Assembly (NCBI RefSeq): GCF_003660105.1
Contig: NZ_CP032823.1
Span: forward strand, 1,178,001-1,242,000
Length of the DNA: 64,000 nucleotides
Source of the DNA: Aliarcobacter cryaerophilus ATCC 43158
GTDB taxonomy: Bacteria > Campylobacterota > Campylobacteria > Campylobacterales > Arcobacteraceae
Reading direction: 5' to 3'
Position numbers and translations under genes: made by a program. Shown here piece by piece: positions 34,320 to 43,071 of this stretch; the first letter of the stretch is position 1, and each line of letters starts with the position of its first letter. The notes under the pieces are model-generated. The model was not told where the DNA came from. It ran no database searches and worked only from the letters and a program-made list of their open reading frames with translations.

Positions 34320-35234
34320 GTCATAAAACTCTAACTCTCTAAAAGCATCAAAAACATTTCTACTATTTAACTCATCAAACATAGCAATATCTTTAAACTC
34401 ATCCATAGTAACAACTTTTGAAATCTCATCTGCTGTAATTCCAGCTTCAATAGCTTCTAAAACTCTTGTTTTTAAAAGTGTGAAATAGTTTATTGTATAG
34501 TCAATTGCTTTTTTATCCGTAATTGTTCCATGTCCTGCTATTAAAGTATTCCAATTATAAGAATTTATTAAATCAATAGCCTTTAAAGTTCCTATTACAG
34601 AACCATCTCTATTTGATGTAACTCTTTGATTCATAATAATATCACCTGTAAAAATAACTTTTTCATCAGGAATATAAACTATTAAATCATCTTTTGTATG
34701 TGCTGTAAGTTTTGTAGGAATTATTTTTATAGTTTTATTTGATACATTTATAATTTTTTCATCACTTACAACAACATCAGCTTTTATAACTTTTGTATTT
34801 TTCATCTCATTTTTATCTAAAATCTCAAAAATTCTCAGGTTTGAGTTTTCATTATAGTTTTCATTTATAGATTTTGGAGCATAAATTGTGCTATTAAATC
34901 TATCTTTATAAAAACTATTTCCCATCCAGTGATCATCGTGTTCATGAGTTATAATAATTGTACCAACTTTTAAATCTTCAATCTTTTGCATAGCTTCATA
35001 AGCTTGTTTTGCAAAGTTGTAGTTTGCACCTGTATCTATTAAAATATAACTATCTTTTGCTTTTATATAACAAGAATTTGCCATAAATCCACCATTATCT
35101 TTTGATGGTACTTCAGTTTTTCCAAAAAAACACCAAATATTTTCACTTACTTTTTGTGGTTTTAACTTATAATCAAAACTTGAAGCAAAACCTAAAGAAC
35201 AAAAAAGTGTAAAAAAAACAATATTTTTAAACAT
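34311..35234 (-). CDS. Exported metallo-beta-lactamase-fold hydrolase (SoxH-like)
   Basis: A 307-residue protein with a signal peptide (residues 1-17) and the MBL zinc motif THEHDDHWMG. Other ligands are the aspartate in FTGDIIMN and the histidines in TAHTKDD and AGHGTI. Similar exported MBL proteins (SoxH-like) occur beside sox genes; the reaction is not known, and a sulfur thioester or other hydrolysis is possible. AGGAG lies eight bases before the ATG. It is convergent with the alpha/beta hydrolase gene. Confidence 0.8.
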   Translation of the reverse strand: MFKNIVFFTLFCSLGFASSFDYKLKPQKVSENIWCFFGKTEVPSKDNGGFMANSCYIKAKDSYILIDTGANYNFAKQAYEAMQKIEDLKVGTIIITHEHDDHWMGNSFYKDRFNSTIYAPKSINENYNENSNLRIFEILDKNEMKNTKVIKADVVVSDEKIINVSNKTIKIIPTKLTAHTKDDLIVYIPDEKVIFTGDIIMNQRVTSNRDGSVIGTLKAIDLINSYNWNTLIAGHGTITDKKAIDYTINYFTLLKTRVLEAIEAGITADEISKVVTMDEFKDIAMFDELNSRNVFDAFRELEFYDEE

Positions 35235-35311
35235 AAATAAACTCCTATTTAGATTTATAAGTTAAAATTATATTATAATATCACTTTTAAATATGTAAAG
35301 AAAGGCTTTCT

Positions 35312-36319
35312 ATGGACAAAAAACGACAAATGATATTTAACTTAAACAATTTTTTACTAGCTTTTAGTGAATCTTTAAATAGTAAAAAAGTGGCATATAT
35401 AGCTTTAAATTTAGGTATTAAATTTAGATTTAATAATAAAAAATTAGCTGATTTATGTTCTTGTGCTTTGATTTTTTGTTTAGAAAAAAAGAGTTTACAA
35501 GAGTTTGATTTTTTGGATAGTTCACATTTAGAAGATAAAAGATTTCAAGAGATTATAAAGTTTTCAACTTTAATTTGTGAAAATTTTGATTTTTCCAAAA
35601 ATAGTATAAATCAAAGAGTTGCTACTATTAATTTTATAAAAAACAATGAAAAAAAATTTAGTAAAGCATTGATAGAGAACTTTTTTGAAATATCTAAAAA
35701 TCTTACTTTCTGGCTTGATTTAGAAAATGAGAGTGAAATTGTTATATTTATATACTCAAATTTAGAAGATTTCACAAAAGCTCTTGATTTTGAAGATATA
35801 TTAAAGATGACAAAAGTTTTTCATAAACTTGAAAATCCAAAGTCAAATATTTTAGATAGTGCTTTAAAAGTAACAGATTTTTTTGAGTTTGAACATAAGG
35901 ACAAAGAAGTTTTTTTACTTGCAACCTCACTACAAAATATTGGAAAACTATATATTTCAAAAGATATTTTAGAAAAAAAAGAGACTTTAACTTTTGAAGA
36001 AAAAGAGATAATAAAATCATATCCATACTACACAAAAAAAGTTATAAACTCTATTATGGGTTTTTCTGATATTTGTTCTCTTAGCTTTAAGGCTCAAGAA
36101 AGATTAGATGGAAATGGAATTTTTAATATATCTTCAAAAGATTTGAGTTTTAAAGATAGATTGATTATTTGTTTAGTTATTTATAGTGCTTTAAGAGAGA
36201 AAAAAGCTTATAGAGAAGCTTTTTCTCATCAAAAAGCTATAGAAATTATGCAAGATATGGCAAATAATAAAAAAATAGATGAAAGTATAGTAGATATTTT
36301 TGAAAAAATTTTAGCTTGA
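35312..36319 (+). CDS. Degenerate HD-GYP-like regulatory protein
   Basis: A 335-residue cytoplasmic protein whose C-terminal half aligns by eye with HD-GYP phosphodiesterases. The catalytic HD (LHDIGK) is replaced by LQNIGK, and HHExxDGxGYP is replaced by KAQERLDGNGIF, while the scaffold GKLYISKDIL and RLIICLVIYSAL remains. It is therefore probably not an active cyclic-di-GMP hydrolase and may bind a ligand or partner. The N-terminal half is helical without a recognised motif. Confidence 0.72.
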   Translation: MDKKRQMIFNLNNFLLAFSESLNSKKVAYIALNLGIKFRFNNKKLADLCSCALIFCLEKKSLQEFDFLDSSHLEDKRFQEIIKFSTLICENFDFSKNSINQRVATINFIKNNEKKFSKALIENFFEISKNLTFWLDLENESEIVIFIYSNLEDFTKALDFEDILKMTKVFHKLENPKSNILDSALKVTDFFEFEHKDKEVFLLATSLQNIGKLYISKDILEKKETLTFEEKEIIKSYPYYTKKVINSIMGFSDICSLSFKAQERLDGNGIFNISSKDLSFKDRLIICLVIYSALREKKAYREAFSHQKAIEIMQDMANNKKIDESIVDIFEKILA

Positions 36320-36362
36320 ATATTTTATAAAACTATTAAAACTAAGTTAATAAAACTATATT

Positions 36363-36911
36363 TTATTTTTTTATTATCTTAGTAAATAAAACTCCAATTG
36401 GTACAATACTAAGACCAATTATAAAAGCAAGAGGAATAAAAATTTTATTATTATTTAATACAAAAAATCCAAAAATTAAAAATCCATAACCAAAAACTCT
36501 ATAAATAGATAAAAATCCTGTTGCACTAAACAATGTATTTTTTAGTGAATTTTGCTTCACCCTACTTTTTTCTTCATCTATAATCTCTTTTATTTTTTGT
36601 GGTGTTAGTTCACTTTCAGGAACTTCTTTATAATCACTATATAAATCAAAAGGGTCATCTATTTCATCAATTTTATCTCTCTCTTCACTACTTGAGATAG
36701 AATCTTTATCAAAATTTTCTAATCTATTTTGAATATTTTTTTTATAAGATAAAAATGAAGCAAGAGTTACAAATAGTGAAGAAAAAAAGGCTATTTGAAG
36801 ATTTAAAAGCCAACTTATATTTTCAAAAAATATTGCATATAAACTAAAGCAAAGATTTAAAAATAAAAAAACCTTTGCAAAGTTTAGAATTTCACTATTT
36901 ATCTTCATCAT
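36363..36911 (-). CDS. Membrane protein of unknown function, 182 aa
   Basis: Four hydrophobic helices in two pairs (about residues 10-28, 34-56, 125-145, 150-175), separated by an acidic cytoplasmic loop rich in Asp, Glu and Ser (SISSSEERDKIDEIDDPFD). I placed the start at the ATG at 36911; a longer reading would run 119 bases into the AtpI-like gene. It overlaps that gene by about 17 bases and is likely its operon partner. No family recognised. Confidence 0.65.
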   Translation of the reverse strand: MMKINSEILNFAKVFLFLNLCFSLYAIFFENISWLLNLQIAFFSSLFVTLASFLSYKKNIQNRLENFDKDSISSSEERDKIDEIDDPFDLYSDYKEVPESELTPQKIKEIIDEEKSRVKQNSLKNTLFSATGFLSIYRVFGYGFLIFGFFVLNNNKIFIPLAFIIGLSIVPIGVLFTKIIKK

Positions 36912-37212
36912 CTTCAAATGATTTATCACCATGTTTTGCTCTATATGAATACCTTGGATCATTTTCCATACCTTCATATACTTTTTGAGCTCTTTTATAA
37001 GCTTTATAAACATTTAAACCAGCTGCTGCAATACCCCAAAGAATACCTATCCAAAGAGTCCATGTATATCCTGTAAAGTGTTTTAGGGCTAAACCTATTC
37101 CAACTCCAATTGCAATAGCAGCAACCATAGAAATACCAACTGATAAACTATCAAGTGCCTCTATCTTATCTCTATGTTTTGGTTTTTGCTCTTTATCTTT
37201 TATATCTTCCAT
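36895..37212 (-). CDS. AtpI/AtpZ-like F0F1-ATPase-associated protein
   Basis: A 105-residue protein with two membrane helices (ISMVAAIAIGVGIGLALK and LWIGILWGIAAAGLNVYKAY) and charged ends, the pattern of the AtpZ/AtpI family thought to help ATP synthase assembly or magnesium supply. The glycine-rich first helix fits the family. No ATP synthase genes are nearby. It follows ppnP by 11 bases. Confidence 0.72.
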   Translation of the reverse strand: MEDIKDKEQKPKHRDKIEALDSLSVGISMVAAIAIGVGIGLALKHFTGYTWTLWIGILWGIAAAGLNVYKAYKRAQKVYEGMENDPRYSYRAKHGDKSFEDDEDK

Positions 37213-37223
37213 TTATTTCCAAT

Positions 37224-37538
37224 CTATTTTATGTAACTACAACAATAATCACTTATTGTTAATACTTTTATATCAAAACTTGAGTTTGCTGGAACTTCGA
37301 AAGAACTTCCACTTTTATAATTTTTCCACTCATTTTCACCTTTTAGTCTTACTTCTACATTACCATCAATAATTTCCATAATTTCAGCTTCAGATGTACC
37401 AAAAAGATACTCTCCAACCATCATAATTCCTAAAGATTTTTTGCATCCATTTGTATCTATAAAAGTTCTACTTGTTACATTTCCATCAAAATAGATATTT
37501 GCTTTTTTTATAAGCTCTACATTTTTAAAACTTTCCAT
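37224..37538 (-). CDS. ppnP: Pyrimidine/purine nucleoside phosphorylase PpnP
   Basis: A 104-residue single cupin domain of the PpnP (YaiE, DUF1255) family, which splits nucleosides with phosphate. Family residues are seen in YFDGNVTSRTF, LGIMMVGEYLFGTSEAEIMEI, and EVPANSSFDIKV then DYCCSYI. The length is normal. The ATG overlaps the hemL stop (TAATG), so it is translationally coupled to hemL. Confidence 0.9.
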   Translation of the reverse strand: MESFKNVELIKKANIYFDGNVTSRTFIDTNGCKKSLGIMMVGEYLFGTSEAEIMEIIDGNVEVRLKGENEWKNYKSGSSFEVPANSSFDIKVLTISDYCCSYIK

Positions 37539-38821
37539 TATTTTAAACCTTTCATAACTTCATCTGCTGCTTTTATACAATTATCAATCATTTTATTTGT
37601 AATTTTTGTACAAATAAATCCAGCTTCATATTGACTACAAGCAAAATAAAAACCTCTTTTTAACATCTCACGGTGAAAAGTTGCAAATCTTTCAAAATTA
37701 CAAAGCCCTACTTCTTTAAAGTTTTTTGGCTCATTTTCGCAAAAGAAAAATCCAAACATACTTCCTCTTGTATTTACTTGAAGAGATATTTCGTTTTCAA
37801 TAGCAACTCTTTTAAGACCATCAACTAATCTTTTTGCTTTTTTTCCTAAAGTATCATAAATTTCTGGATTTTCTTTTAGCTTTTTAAGGCTTACCAATCC
37901 AGCTGCCATAGCAACTGGATTTCCACTTAAAGTTCCAGCTTGATAAACTTTACCCTCAGGTGATAAATGTCCCATAATCTCTTTTGATGCAGCAAAAGCA
38001 CCTACTGGCATTCCTGCACCTATAACTTTTCCAAAAGTAAGAATATCAGCTTGTACATCTAAAATACCACTTGCACCTTTTAAACTAGCTCTAAATCCAC
38101 TCATAACTTCATCAAAAATTAGTAATGCGCCATGTTTATCACAAAGTTCTCTACAAGTAGCTAAAAATTCATTTGAAGCAGGAACTAATCCCATATTTCC
38201 AGCAATTGGCTCAATAATAATACAAGCTATATCAGAACTCTCTTCAAAACATTTTTTAAGTTGTTTTATATTGTTATATTCGCAAAGTAGTGTATGTTTT
38301 GTTAAATCTTCTGGAACCCCAGGACTACTTGGACTTCCAAAAGTTGCCATACCTGAACCTGCTTGTACTAATAAAGAATCAGAGTGCCCATGGTAACAAC
38401 CCTCAAATTTTATAATATCATTTTTATTTGTAACACCACGTGCTAGTCTTATTGCACTCATTACAGCTTCTGTTCCAGAGCTTACAAATCTTACTTTATC
38501 AATATTTTCATACATATCAACAATCTCACAAGCAAGTTTTGTTTCAAGATTTGTTGGAGCACCAAAACTTAAACCCAATTTTGCAGTTTTTATAACTGCT
38601 TTTTCAATATCTTTATCACAATGTCCAAAAATAAGTGGTCCCCAACTTTGTACAAAATCTAAGTATTTGTTGCCATCAATATCATATAAATATGCACCTT
38701 TCCCTTTTTTGATAAATGGAGGTGTTCCACCTACGCTTTTAAACGCTCGAACAGGAGAATCAACACCTCCTGGGATTACTTCACAAGCTTCTTTGTAGGC
38801 TTTTATAGATTTTTTAAACAT
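37538..38821 (-). CDS. hemL: Glutamate-1-semialdehyde 2,1-aminomutase HemL
   Basis: HemL forms 5-aminolevulinate from glutamate-1-semialdehyde in the C5 haem pathway. The 427-residue length is normal for a class III PLP aminotransferase. Key motifs are [46 protein letters not shown] and the PLP lysine region [16 protein letters not shown], then [13 protein letters not shown]. An AGGAA ribosome site precedes the ATG. Confidence 0.96.
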   Translation of the reverse strand: MFKKSIKAYKEACEVIPGGVDSPVRAFKSVGGTPPFIKKGKGAYLYDIDGNKYLDFVQSWGPLIFGHCDKDIEKAVIKTAKLGLSFGAPTNLETKLACEIVDMYENIDKVRFVSSGTEAVMSAIRLARGVTNKNDIIKFEGCYHGHSDSLLVQAGSGMATFGSPSSPGVPEDLTKHTLLCEYNNIKQLKKCFEESSDIACIIIEPIAGNMGLVPASNEFLATCRELCDKHGALLIFDEVMSGFRASLKGASGILDVQADILTFGKVIGAGMPVGAFAASKEIMGHLSPEGKVYQAGTLSGNPVAMAAGLVSLKKLKENPEIYDTLGKKAKRLVDGLKRVAIENEISLQVNTRGSMFGFFFCENEPKNFKEVGLCNFERFATFHREMLKRGFYFACSQYEAGFICTKITNKMIDNCIKAADEVMKGLK

Positions 38822-38934
38822 ATTTTTTTCCTAAATTATAATTAAGCATCTATTCTACTATAATCTATATAAGCAAAAGGTTATTTAATATATTTATCAA
38901 ATTTAAAATAAATACAATTTTTAATTTTTTTTAC

Positions 38935-38940
38935 TATAAT
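38935..38940 (+). promoter_or_regulatory. -10 element six bases before the tonB-like ATG
   Basis: A consensus TATAAT preceded by a T-rich tract and followed by TCGCGA and then the ATG at 38947. Transcription would start at or next to the A of the ATG, so the message would be leaderless. No Shine-Dalgarno sequence is present. Confidence 0.5.
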
Positions 38941-38946
38941 TCGCGA

Positions 38947-39714
38947 ATGAAAAAAATAGTACTTCCATTCTTTGTTTCTTTATTGATCCATATTTTACTT
39001 TTTTTAAATTATAGTTTTAAAGAGTCTCAAAAAGAGGAGACAAAAAAGGATAATGAAAAAAGTGAAGTAAAATTTGTAAAATTAGTACAAGAAAAAGTAT
39101 TACAAGAACAACCAGCAAAAAATATTGAACCAAAAATAAATGAACCAAAAATAGTTGAAGAAAAAAAAGAAGATATAAAAACTCCAAAAAAAGTTGAGAA
39201 AGAACAAAAAACAAGTAGTGAATTAAAAGCTAACAATAGTAAAAAGCAAATAGATGTAAAAGAAGCCAAAAAAGTACAAAAACAGATTTTAAAAGAGAGT
39301 AGTAATCTTCAAGATAGTGCATTAGAAAAATTTTTATCTCAAAAAACTCCTGTAAATCAAGAAATTTTAAACGAACTTCAAAAACTGTATGGAAAAGAGT
39401 ATGATAACTTTACAAATGTACAAAAAGCGTATTTAGAAAAAAATCTAAATAACTTTCAAGTAATTACTCAAAAAGTTTTAAATCGTATGGGATACCCAAA
39501 ATTAGCTGCGAAGCTTGGAATTGGTGGAATAAATACTATAGAGTTTATTTTTCATCCAAATGGAGATATTAGTGGACTTAAAATAATAGGTTCTAGTGGT
39601 TATACTATCCTAGATGACTACTCTTTGGAATTAATACAAATTGCATATAAAGAGTATCCAAAGCCAACTGAGCCAACTAAACTTAGATTTAAAGTTTTTT
39701 ATAGAAACTATTAA
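38947..39714 (+). CDS. TonB-like energy-transducing protein
   Basis: A 255-residue protein with an N-terminal anchor (residues 4-20), a long Lys/Glu/Pro-rich linker (30-115) that spans the periplasm, and a C-terminal TonB-like domain (about 165-255: GYPKLAAKLGIGGINTIEFIFHPNGDISGLKIIGSSGYTILD). TonB passes proton-motive energy to outer-membrane receptors. No exbB/exbD or receptor gene is adjacent. A consensus -10 lies almost at the ATG. Confidence 0.82.
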   Translation: MKKIVLPFFVSLLIHILLFLNYSFKESQKEETKKDNEKSEVKFVKLVQEKVLQEQPAKNIEPKINEPKIVEEKKEDIKTPKKVEKEQKTSSELKANNSKKQIDVKEAKKVQKQILKESSNLQDSALEKFLSQKTPVNQEILNELQKLYGKEYDNFTNVQKAYLEKNLNNFQVITQKVLNRMGYPKLAAKLGIGGINTIEFIFHPNGDISGLKIIGSSGYTILDDYSLELIQIAYKEYPKPTEPTKLRFKVFYRNY

Positions 39715-39722
39715 AAATATTT

Positions 39723-40832
39723 TTACATTTTTCGTTCGTAATTGTACATATCCATATATCTAAATGCTAGTAAATTTTCTAAAATTGCAAAAGTTACAAT
39801 AAAATTTATAAAAGAACTTCCACCATAAGAAAATAGTGGCAAAGGAATACCAACAACTGGTGCAAAACCTATTACCATTAAAATATTTACACTCATATTT
39901 AAAAAAATAAGTAAAGCTAAACCAGAAGAAAAAGCTTTTACTATAAAATCTGTTTTGAAAAAATAGTTTATTGTAAATAGATGCATAATTATAATAACAT
40001 ATAAAACTATCAATCCAAAAGCACCTAAAAAGCCATGTCTTTCTACTAAATAAGCAAAAATAAAATCACTCGTAGCAATTGGTAAAAATTTAAGTTGAGT
40101 TTGAGTTGCTTCGTCACTATCTTTTCCAGTAAGCCCACCTGAACCAATTGCTATAATACTTTGCTGGACATGATAACTAGGTTTTTCTGCAACTATAAAG
40201 TCATGAACTCTTTTCTTTTGATAATCTTTCATCATATAGTTATATGAAAATGGTAAAAATATGGATAAAATGAACAAAATTCCTAACCATATTTTCCAAT
40301 TTACACCAATTATAAAAAGTATCCCATATCCAACTAAAAGTAATACAAGTGCCGTTCCTAAATCTGGCTCTTTAGCGATTAGAAAAAATGGGATAAAAAT
40401 ATAAATTGAAAAATAGCCAAAATCTTTTAATCCATATCCACCAATAGGTGGTGGTTTTCTTTGAATTAGATATCCCAACATCAATATATATATTGGTTTT
40501 ATAATCTCAGAGGGTTGAATAGTTGTATCAAAAAGTGGAATATGTATCCATCTTTTTGCTCCTAATTTTGTTACTCCGATAAATTCAACTGCTAGTAAAA
40601 GTAAAATTCCTATCCAGTATAAAGCAGGAACTAATCTTAGATTTTTTCTAAGAGGAAGCATAAAGACTAAAATAAATATAAATAAAGATATAGTATAATA
40701 AAAAACTTGTTTACTTGCCAATTTATCATTTGCCTCTGCTATTAATACATAAGATAGTATTATTAAAGGGGCTATAAAGATTAATATTAAATAATCAAAA
40801 TGTGACATAATTCTTTTATCAAGTAAACGCAT
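39723..40832 (-). CDS. rodA: Rod-shape peptidoglycan polymerase RodA
   Basis: A SEDS-family glycosyltransferase, partner of PBP2 (mrdA at 47397 in this window). The 369-residue protein has about ten membrane helices. SEDS motifs are seen in KLGAKRWIHIPLFDTTIQPSEIIKP, KEPDLGTALVLLLVG, SIIAIGSGGLTGKD and the C-terminal PLFSYGGSSF. Its ATG is only 19 bases from the divergent RluD-type gene, so promoters must overlap coding sequence. Confidence 0.93.
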   Translation of the reverse strand: MRLLDKRIMSHFDYLILIFIAPLIILSYVLIAEANDKLASKQVFYYTISLFIFILVFMLPLRKNLRLVPALYWIGILLLLAVEFIGVTKLGAKRWIHIPLFDTTIQPSEIIKPIYILMLGYLIQRKPPPIGGYGLKDFGYFSIYIFIPFFLIAKEPDLGTALVLLLVGYGILFIIGVNWKIWLGILFILSIFLPFSYNYMMKDYQKKRVHDFIVAEKPSYHVQQSIIAIGSGGLTGKDSDEATQTQLKFLPIATSDFIFAYLVERHGFLGAFGLIVLYVIIIMHLFTINYFFKTDFIVKAFSSGLALLIFLNMSVNILMVIGFAPVVGIPLPLFSYGGSSFINFIVTFAILENLLAFRYMDMYNYERKM

Positions 40833-40851
40833 AACGAAAGAGTAGCATAAT

Positions 40852-41838
40852 ATGTATAAAAATTTTATTGCAGAAGAAGAGATTAGATTAGATAAATTTT
40901 TAAGTTTAAAAATAGATGCTTCAAGAAATCAAATTGAGCAACTAATTGAAAAAGAGTTTGTAAAAGTAGATGGAAAAACAACAAACAAAAATGGTTTAAA
41001 ACTAAAATTAAATCAACAAATAGAGGTTTTTTTTCCTGAACCAAAAACATTTGATAAAAAAGATAGCGAATTTATAGAAAACTCATTAAAAGATAAAAAT
41101 ATAGAGATAATATATGAAGATAGTGATATTTTAATTATAAATAAACCAAGAGGACTTACTGTTCACGATGCTCCTAGTGTAAAAGACGCAACTTTAGTTG
41201 ATTGGCTAAAACTTCAAAATATAAGTTTATCAACTATAAGTGGTGAAGAGAGACATGGAATTGTACACAGACTTGATAAAGGAACTAGTGGTATTTTAAT
41301 AGTTGCAAAAACAAATGAAGCTCATATTGAAATCTCAAAACAGCTAGAAAAAAGAGAAGCAGGAAGATACTATTTAGCAATAGTTGATTTGCCTTTAAAA
41401 GATAATATTGTTGTAGAAGAACCAATAGCTAGAAATCCAAACAATAGACTTAAAATGGCTGTACAAAAGGATGGAAGATATGCAAAAACATCATTTTGTA
41501 AACTCGAAATTAGTAATAACTCAAAATATGAACTAATAGCTTGTAAACTTTCAACAGGAAGAACACATCAAATAAGAGTACACTTAAATAGATTAAATAG
41601 GCACATTTTAGGGGATATTTTATATGGATTTAAGGGCGATTTCAGTATTATAAATGGATTTTTTTTGCATGGATTTTGCTTGGTATTTACTCATCCTAGA
41701 ACTAAAGAGAAGATGAGCTTTACTGCAAAACTTCCAAAAGATATGCAAGATTTTATAGATACCAATTTTGATAAGGAGAGAATATATGAAAAAATTGAGA
41801 CTTCTAGCCTCTTTAAGTTTTTTAATTTTAATAATTAG
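40852..41838 (+). CDS. RluD/RluC-family rRNA pseudouridine synthase
   Basis: A 328-residue enzyme with an N-terminal S4 RNA-binding domain (residues 10-60: RLDKFLSLKIDASRNQIEQLI) and a catalytic domain. The catalytic aspartate is in HRLDKGTSGILIVAK, followed by GRTHQIRVHLN and ILGDILYG. It isomerises uridines in 23S rRNA; C- or D-type specificity is not decided. It overlaps the following lipoprotein gene by 53 bases. Confidence 0.9.
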   Translation: MYKNFIAEEEIRLDKFLSLKIDASRNQIEQLIEKEFVKVDGKTTNKNGLKLKLNQQIEVFFPEPKTFDKKDSEFIENSLKDKNIEIIYEDSDILIINKPRGLTVHDAPSVKDATLVDWLKLQNISLSTISGEERHGIVHRLDKGTSGILIVAKTNEAHIEISKQLEKREAGRYYLAIVDLPLKDNIVVEEPIARNPNNRLKMAVQKDGRYAKTSFCKLEISNNSKYELIACKLSTGRTHQIRVHLNRLNRHILGDILYGFKGDFSIINGFFLHGFCLVFTHPRTKEKMSFTAKLPKDMQDFIDTNFDKERIYEKIETSSLFKFFNFNN

Positions 41839-43069
41839 TGGCTGCTCAAATGTTTTAGATAGCCTAAGTACAACAACTTCACCAAAGGTTAATCAAAATT
41901 TTCAATCAATAGATTACTCTTCAATTAAATCAATTCCAGATATGAACTCAATTGGTTTTGAGTGGCAAAGAATTGATGACCATAGAGTTGTTGGTTATAA
42001 TTTTTATAGAACAGAATTATCAAAAGGTCAAAATACTCTTAAGTTAATCAAAGCAACAGATAGTAGATATATAACACACTATGTTGATAAAGGTTTAGAG
42101 CCAAAAACAAAATATGCTTATCAAATATCTGCTAGATTAAATGATGGAACAGAATCCCCTACAACTCAAGCATATATAGTAGAGACCCTTCCAAGAATTG
42201 GACCTGTTGGTTTTGCACAAGCTGTATCAAATCTTCCAAAAAAAGTAAAAATTGTATGGCAACCGCATCCTGATCCTAGAGTTGGTTATTATAGAGTTGA
42301 AAGATATAATACTTTTCTAAAAGAGTGGGTTTGGGCATCTGCTTCTAAAATAGAAAATAGATTAAGTGCTGAATTTATTGATACAGGTTTAGATGACAAT
42401 ACTTCATATAAATATAGAATAAAAGCCTTCTCTTTTGGAGATGTTGAATCAGCTCCTACAAAAATATTAGAGGCAAAAACAAAAGCTCTTCCTCTTCCGC
42501 CTACAAATGTTAAAACTTCAAATAACATTCCAAAAAAAATATATATAACTTGGAGTGCATCTCAAAGTTCTGATGTAGTTCAATATAGAATATATAGAAG
42601 TAGTTATAAATCTTTAGGTTATAGTAATATAGCAGCTGTAAACTCAAATACTTTAGAGTACACAGATGAAGTAAATGCAGATAAAAAAGAGTACTACTAC
42701 AAAGTTATGGCAGTTGATAAAGATAATCTTGAAAGTAGTTCAGATATCGAAGCTATAAAAGGTATATCTCTAGCACCACCATCAAAACCAATATTAACTT
42801 TGGCTCAAATTCAAGGAAATAAAGCTATTTTAAATTGGCAAGCAGGAGATAATAGAGCAACATCTTATAATGTTCATAAAAGAGTAAAAAAGAACTGGTT
42901 TTTATCAGATACAGTAAAATTTAAAAATATAACTTCTCTTAGATTTGAAGACCATGATATTTTAAAAGGTGTTGATTATTACTACTCTGTACAAGCAGTA
43001 GATGAATTTGGTGTACTTTCTGCAAAAAGTGATGAGGCAAAATTGGCTCTACCTGAAACAAGTATATAA
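41786..43069 (+). CDS. Fibronectin type III repeat lipoprotein
   Basis: A 427-residue lipoprotein from the ATG at 41786 (AAGGAG ribosome site). The signal ends in a lipobox, IISGCSN, with lipidated cysteine near residue 20. Four Fn3-type units follow, each with a tryptophan/tyrosine pattern such as FEWQRIDDHRVVGYNFYR, IVWQPHPDPRVGYYRVERY, ITWSASQSSDVVQYRIYR and LNWQAGDNRATSYNVHKR. Surface or periplasmic binding is likely; the ligand is unknown. It precedes trmB by two bases. Confidence 0.85.
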   Translation: MKKLRLLASLSFLILIISGCSNVLDSLSTTTSPKVNQNFQSIDYSSIKSIPDMNSIGFEWQRIDDHRVVGYNFYRTELSKGQNTLKLIKATDSRYITHYVDKGLEPKTKYAYQISARLNDGTESPTTQAYIVETLPRIGPVGFAQAVSNLPKKVKIVWQPHPDPRVGYYRVERYNTFLKEWVWASASKIENRLSAEFIDTGLDDNTSYKYRIKAFSFGDVESAPTKILEAKTKALPLPPTNVKTSNNIPKKIYITWSASQSSDVVQYRIYRSSYKSLGYSNIAAVNSNTLEYTDEVNADKKEYYYKVMAVDKDNLESSSDIEAIKGISLAPPSKPILTLAQIQGNKAILNWQAGDNRATSYNVHKRVKKNWFLSDTVKFKNITSLRFEDHDILKGVDYYYSVQAVDEFGVLSAKSDEAKLALPETSI

Positions 43070-43071
43070 AT

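Noticed and set aside
39017-39269. Two Phe/Leu/Ser-rich minus-strand ORFs inside the tonB-like gene
   Set aside because: They are antisense readings of the Lys/Glu-rich linker and have no start signals.
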